Positions 7,670 to 9,712 of a DNA stretch of 9,712 nucleotides are shown here, piece by piece. Position 1 is the stretch's first letter; each line of letters starts with the position of its first letter. The DNA lies in NCBI GenBank assembly GCA_031282785.1, contig JAITDB010000115.1, forward strand, positions 1 to 9,712, read 5' to 3'. This DNA is from Holosporaceae bacterium. GTDB taxonomy: Bacteria; Pseudomonadota; Alphaproteobacteria; UBA3830. The notes beneath the pieces were generated by a model, which was not told where the DNA came from, searched no databases, and was given only the letters and a program-made list of their open reading frames with translations. A program made the position numbers and the translations under genes.

Positions 7670-8968
7670 TTATAAAAATATATCAAATAAATTAACTTTT
7701 TGGACAAAACGAGCATTAATTTTCATTTGGGAGTCGCAAAAAATTCCATGTACAAAAACGATTTTATTATTTCGATAAATACAAGGCAATCCTATATTGC
7801 GATAAATACAGGAGATCCCGGAAATTTCTTTTTCCCAATACCAGGACGCTTTACAATCGGACAAATCGTTTTCAGATCCTAGCACGAATCTATCGTCAAA
7901 TACAGCGCAGTACGGATTCAAAAGCACAAATGACGGCTCGTCTCGACGATTTTCGCGCAATACATAGATCGTATTTTTTTTTATTTTCAAGAAGCATCGT
8001 CCGATTGTATTAATTTTTCCGCTCAAAATTTGCGATATTATTTCTTCGCTGATGCTGGGAGCGTATTTTTTTCCGCCGACGTTCCAGATCGTTCTTTTAA
8101 TAATTTCCTGCTGTACTGTCGGAGCTTCCTTCAGCAGAGCGTCGTAATTCAGCGACGCATGACCGAAATCGGAAAAAATTACTTTGTGTTTCAGAAAATC
8201 GACGGCGTTCGTTTCTATATCATGTCTTATTTTTCTCAGATGCAGAATTTCCTCGGTGTAAGCGCGAATCGTGTCTTCTCCATAGGACGCAATTTGTTTT
8301 CGCAGCAGGACTCTTCGGAATGAATCGTCGCTGTTCATTGGATCGTTTTTCCATTGAATATTTTGTGCTGTCAAAAAATTTTCTAGCTGTTTTTTGAAAA
8401 ACCCCAGCAGTGGACGCAGCAATTTCACCTTGACCGAAATAGATCGAATTCTGCTCATGCCTGCCAATCCCAACGGCGAACTTCCAGACATTTTTCTCAT
8501 AGCGTAGGTTTCCAATTGATCATTCAGCGTATGTCCGGTGAGCAGCAGATCGATGTCACGCTCGTGGCAAAAATTTTTCAAGAGTTCATAGCGAGCTTCA
8601 CGCGCCAAATTTTCCAGTTTGCCGGACGGAAGGCTCTGCGAATTTTTCCATTTCAAAATATGATGCTCTATGCCGATGCCGTGGCAGAAATCGCGCACGA
8701 ACTCCGCTTCATTTGCCGATTCCAAACGCAGTCCATGATCAACTGTAACGCAGACGACATCGCGATTCCTCTTGTATCCCCAGGCCTGTGCTAGGATTAG
8801 TAGCGCAAGACTGTCCGGACCGCCGGAAACAGCAACGCAAATTTTTCTAGATTCTAAAATGTCATATGTTTTTGCGGTCTGATCCACAAGAAAATCCATT
8901 TCCTGCGCAAATCTGTAAAAAATTTCCGAATCCAAATCCGAACGAGAAAAAATTGCAATGACCGGCAT
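7670..8968 (-). CDS. tilS: tRNA(Ile)-lysidine synthase
   Basis: TilS attaches lysine to C34 of the CAU-anticodon tRNA-Ile using ATP, switching its decoding from AUG to AUA and its charging from Met to Ile. The 432-residue protein carries the PP-loop ATP motif SGGPDS (48-53), CVTVDHGLR in the next strand, the second ATP-site motif GHTLNDQLETYAMRKMSGS, and RPLL..KKQLENFL with W-NDPMNSDDSFRRVLLRK in the tRNA-binding part. The C-terminal 150 residues match the family only loosely. The second motif reads HTLNDQ where H-DDQ is usual. The start at 8968 gives an N-terminal lead (LDSEIFYRFAQEMDFL) that suits alphaproteobacterial TilS but has no clear SD; an ATG at 8899-8897 with a close AGGA is an alternative that would shorten it by 23 residues. 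It lies 13 bases after the upstream gene and just before ftsH, a frequent pairing. Confidence 0.95.
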   Translation of the reverse strand: MPVIAIFSRSDLDSEIFYRFAQEMDFLVDQTAKTYDILESRKICVAVSGGPDSLALLILAQAWGYKRNRDVVCVTVDHGLRLESANEAEFVRDFCHGIGIEHHILKWKNSQSLPSGKLENLAREARYELLKNFCHERDIDLLLTGHTLNDQLETYAMRKMSGSSPLGLAGMSRIRSISVKVKLLRPLLGFFKKQLENFLTAQNIQWKNDPMNSDDSFRRVLLRKQIASYGEDTIRAYTEEILHLRKIRHDIETNAVDFLKHKVIFSDFGHASLNYDALLKEAPTVQQEIIKRTIWNVGGKKYAPSISEEIISQILSGKINTIGRCFLKIKKNTIYVLRENRRDEPSFVLLNPYCAVFDDRFVLGSENDLSDCKASWYWEKEISGISCIYRNIGLPCIYRNNKIVFVHGIFCDSQMKINARFVQKVNLFDIFL

Positions 8969-8981
8969 TAATTTTTCATTT

Positions 8982-9712
8982 TTAATAGTCGATCTCCGTA
9001 ATTGTCAGCATTTTGGCCATATACTGGCGCAGCGCTTCTTCATCGACGGGAACAGTGGTGACTCGCGCATCGGCGGATGTCGACACTTGCTGCTGCAGGA
9101 GACTGCCGTTGCTTGAACTATGATCCAGAAAATCCATTATTGATGGCGAAGAAACTGCCGGAAGTGCATCTTTCGGATTTTCTTGATTTTCAACAGTTGT
9201 TTCTACGATATTATTGATCTCAGATTCTGCAGCGACAATATTGTTTTGCGTTTCTTTTCTCGCTGTAGATTCTTCTGACATAATTTTATTTGACTCAGCT
9301 TTGTTGCTTTGTATGGCTTTATTCTGCACTGCGAGTAGCAGACTTGGCTTTGCTAATAAAAATCCATAGCCTATTTTGAATGGTATCTTGACAGTATCAC
9401 TGCTTTTGTAGAAATTAGCCATCGCCGGTTGCTTATAATTTTTGAATACCTTTATTAAAGGGCCAGTATAGATACCAAAAGGATACTTTTGCCATTTTAG
9501 GCCGAAAGAATCAAATGGTATACCGGTATCGTCCTGCAAAATCGCCTCCGAGTTAGCAAGCAAAAACGTTTTAAATTTAGTAAAAGTTCGACAATAAAAA
9601 ACATAGGATGCGCTCTTGAGAAATGTCACAAACGATCTGTTTTTCATAAAATTTAGAAGATTATTCAGTTTTGGATTTTCTTCTGCCAGATTTGCTCTCT
9701 CGTAGTATATGA
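8982..9712 (-). CDS. Unidentified protein, C-terminal part (5' end outside window)
   Basis: I do not recognise a named family. The minus-strand frame stays open from the window edge to TAA at 8984-8982, giving 242 visible residues. An ATG at 9647 exists, but the frame continues upstream for at least 21 more codons (IYYERANLAEENPKLNNLL...) in the same style, so the true start is probably beyond the window. The first 125 or so residues look folded: a helix-like FLKSASYVFY, then NSEAILQDDTGIPF, W-KYPFGIYTGPLIKVF, and PFKIGYGFLLAKPSLLLA. The last 110 are rich in Asn, Glu, Ser and Gln, have low complexity and are probably disordered, ending in a short helix-like DEEALRQYMAKMLTI. The ILQDD-GIP and IGYG...SLLLA pattern reminds me of a conserved uncharacterised proteobacterial family, but I cannot name it. 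It lies 13 bases upstream of tilS, where alphaproteobacteria often carry tolB-pal-cpoB; it does not look like CpoB. Confidence 0.75.
   Translation of the reverse strand, partial: IYYERANLAEENPKLNNLLNFMKNRSFVTFLKSASYVFYCRTFTKFKTFLLANSEAILQDDTGIPFDSFGLKWQKYPFGIYTGPLIKVFKNYKQPAMANFYKSSDTVKIPFKIGYGFLLAKPSLLLAVQNKAIQSNKAESNKIMSEESTARKETQNNIVAAESEINNIVETTVENQENPKDALPAVSSPSIMDFLDHSSSNGSLLQQQVSTSADARVTTVPVDEEALRQYMAKMLTITEIDY

Noticed and set aside
1..9712. CRISPR arrays, tRNA or rRNA genes, phage or defence genes
   Set aside because: I saw no regularly spaced direct repeats, no cloverleaf or GTTCGA-type T-loop in the gaps, and all large frames are assigned to housekeeping families or the single unidentified gene.

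Overview
The window looks like part of a proteobacterial chromosome, most likely an alphaproteobacterium and possibly a host-associated lineage of the Holosporales/Rickettsiales type. That placement is an inference. It rests on alphaproteobacterial-looking sequence in PNPase, ribosomal protein S15 and FtsH, on moderate AT-richness, and on many A8/T8 runs inside genes. No rRNA or other taxonomic marker is present, and MetK looks less typically alphaproteobacterial than its neighbours.

Layout: the left edge (1-61, minus strand) holds the first 20 codons of a gene with a good ribosome-binding site; its N-terminus resembles IS1595-type transposases. A leader of about 150 bases separates it from a plus-strand cluster, metK (210-1364), truB (1380-2276), rpsO (2298-2561) and pnp (2603-4675), with gaps of 15, 21 and 41 bases. 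A 60-base gap with a long AT-rich hairpin then separates pnp from a convergent minus-strand cluster. In its transcription order that cluster is an unidentified gene running off the right edge (8982-9712), tilS (7670-8968), ftsH (5708-7654) and rluD (4736-5707), with gaps of 13, 15 (6 if the upstream ftsH start is used) and 0 bases.

Functionally this is a core information-processing region. MetK makes S-adenosylmethionine, TruB modifies tRNA U55, S15 is a 30S protein, PNPase degrades RNA, TilS makes lysidine in tRNA-Ile, FtsH is the membrane AAA+ protease, and RluD modifies 23S rRNA. The truB-rpsO-pnp and tilS-ftsH orders are widely conserved. metK directly before truB, and rluD directly after ftsH, are less usual joins.

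I found no convincing new defence or mobile system. The points most worth a second look are the possible SD-sequestering leader of metK, the divergent transposase-like start at the left edge, the unidentified protein at the right edge that clearly continues past its first internal ATG, a His-to-Tyr change in the TruB catalytic motif, and the unusual start sites of truB and ftsH.
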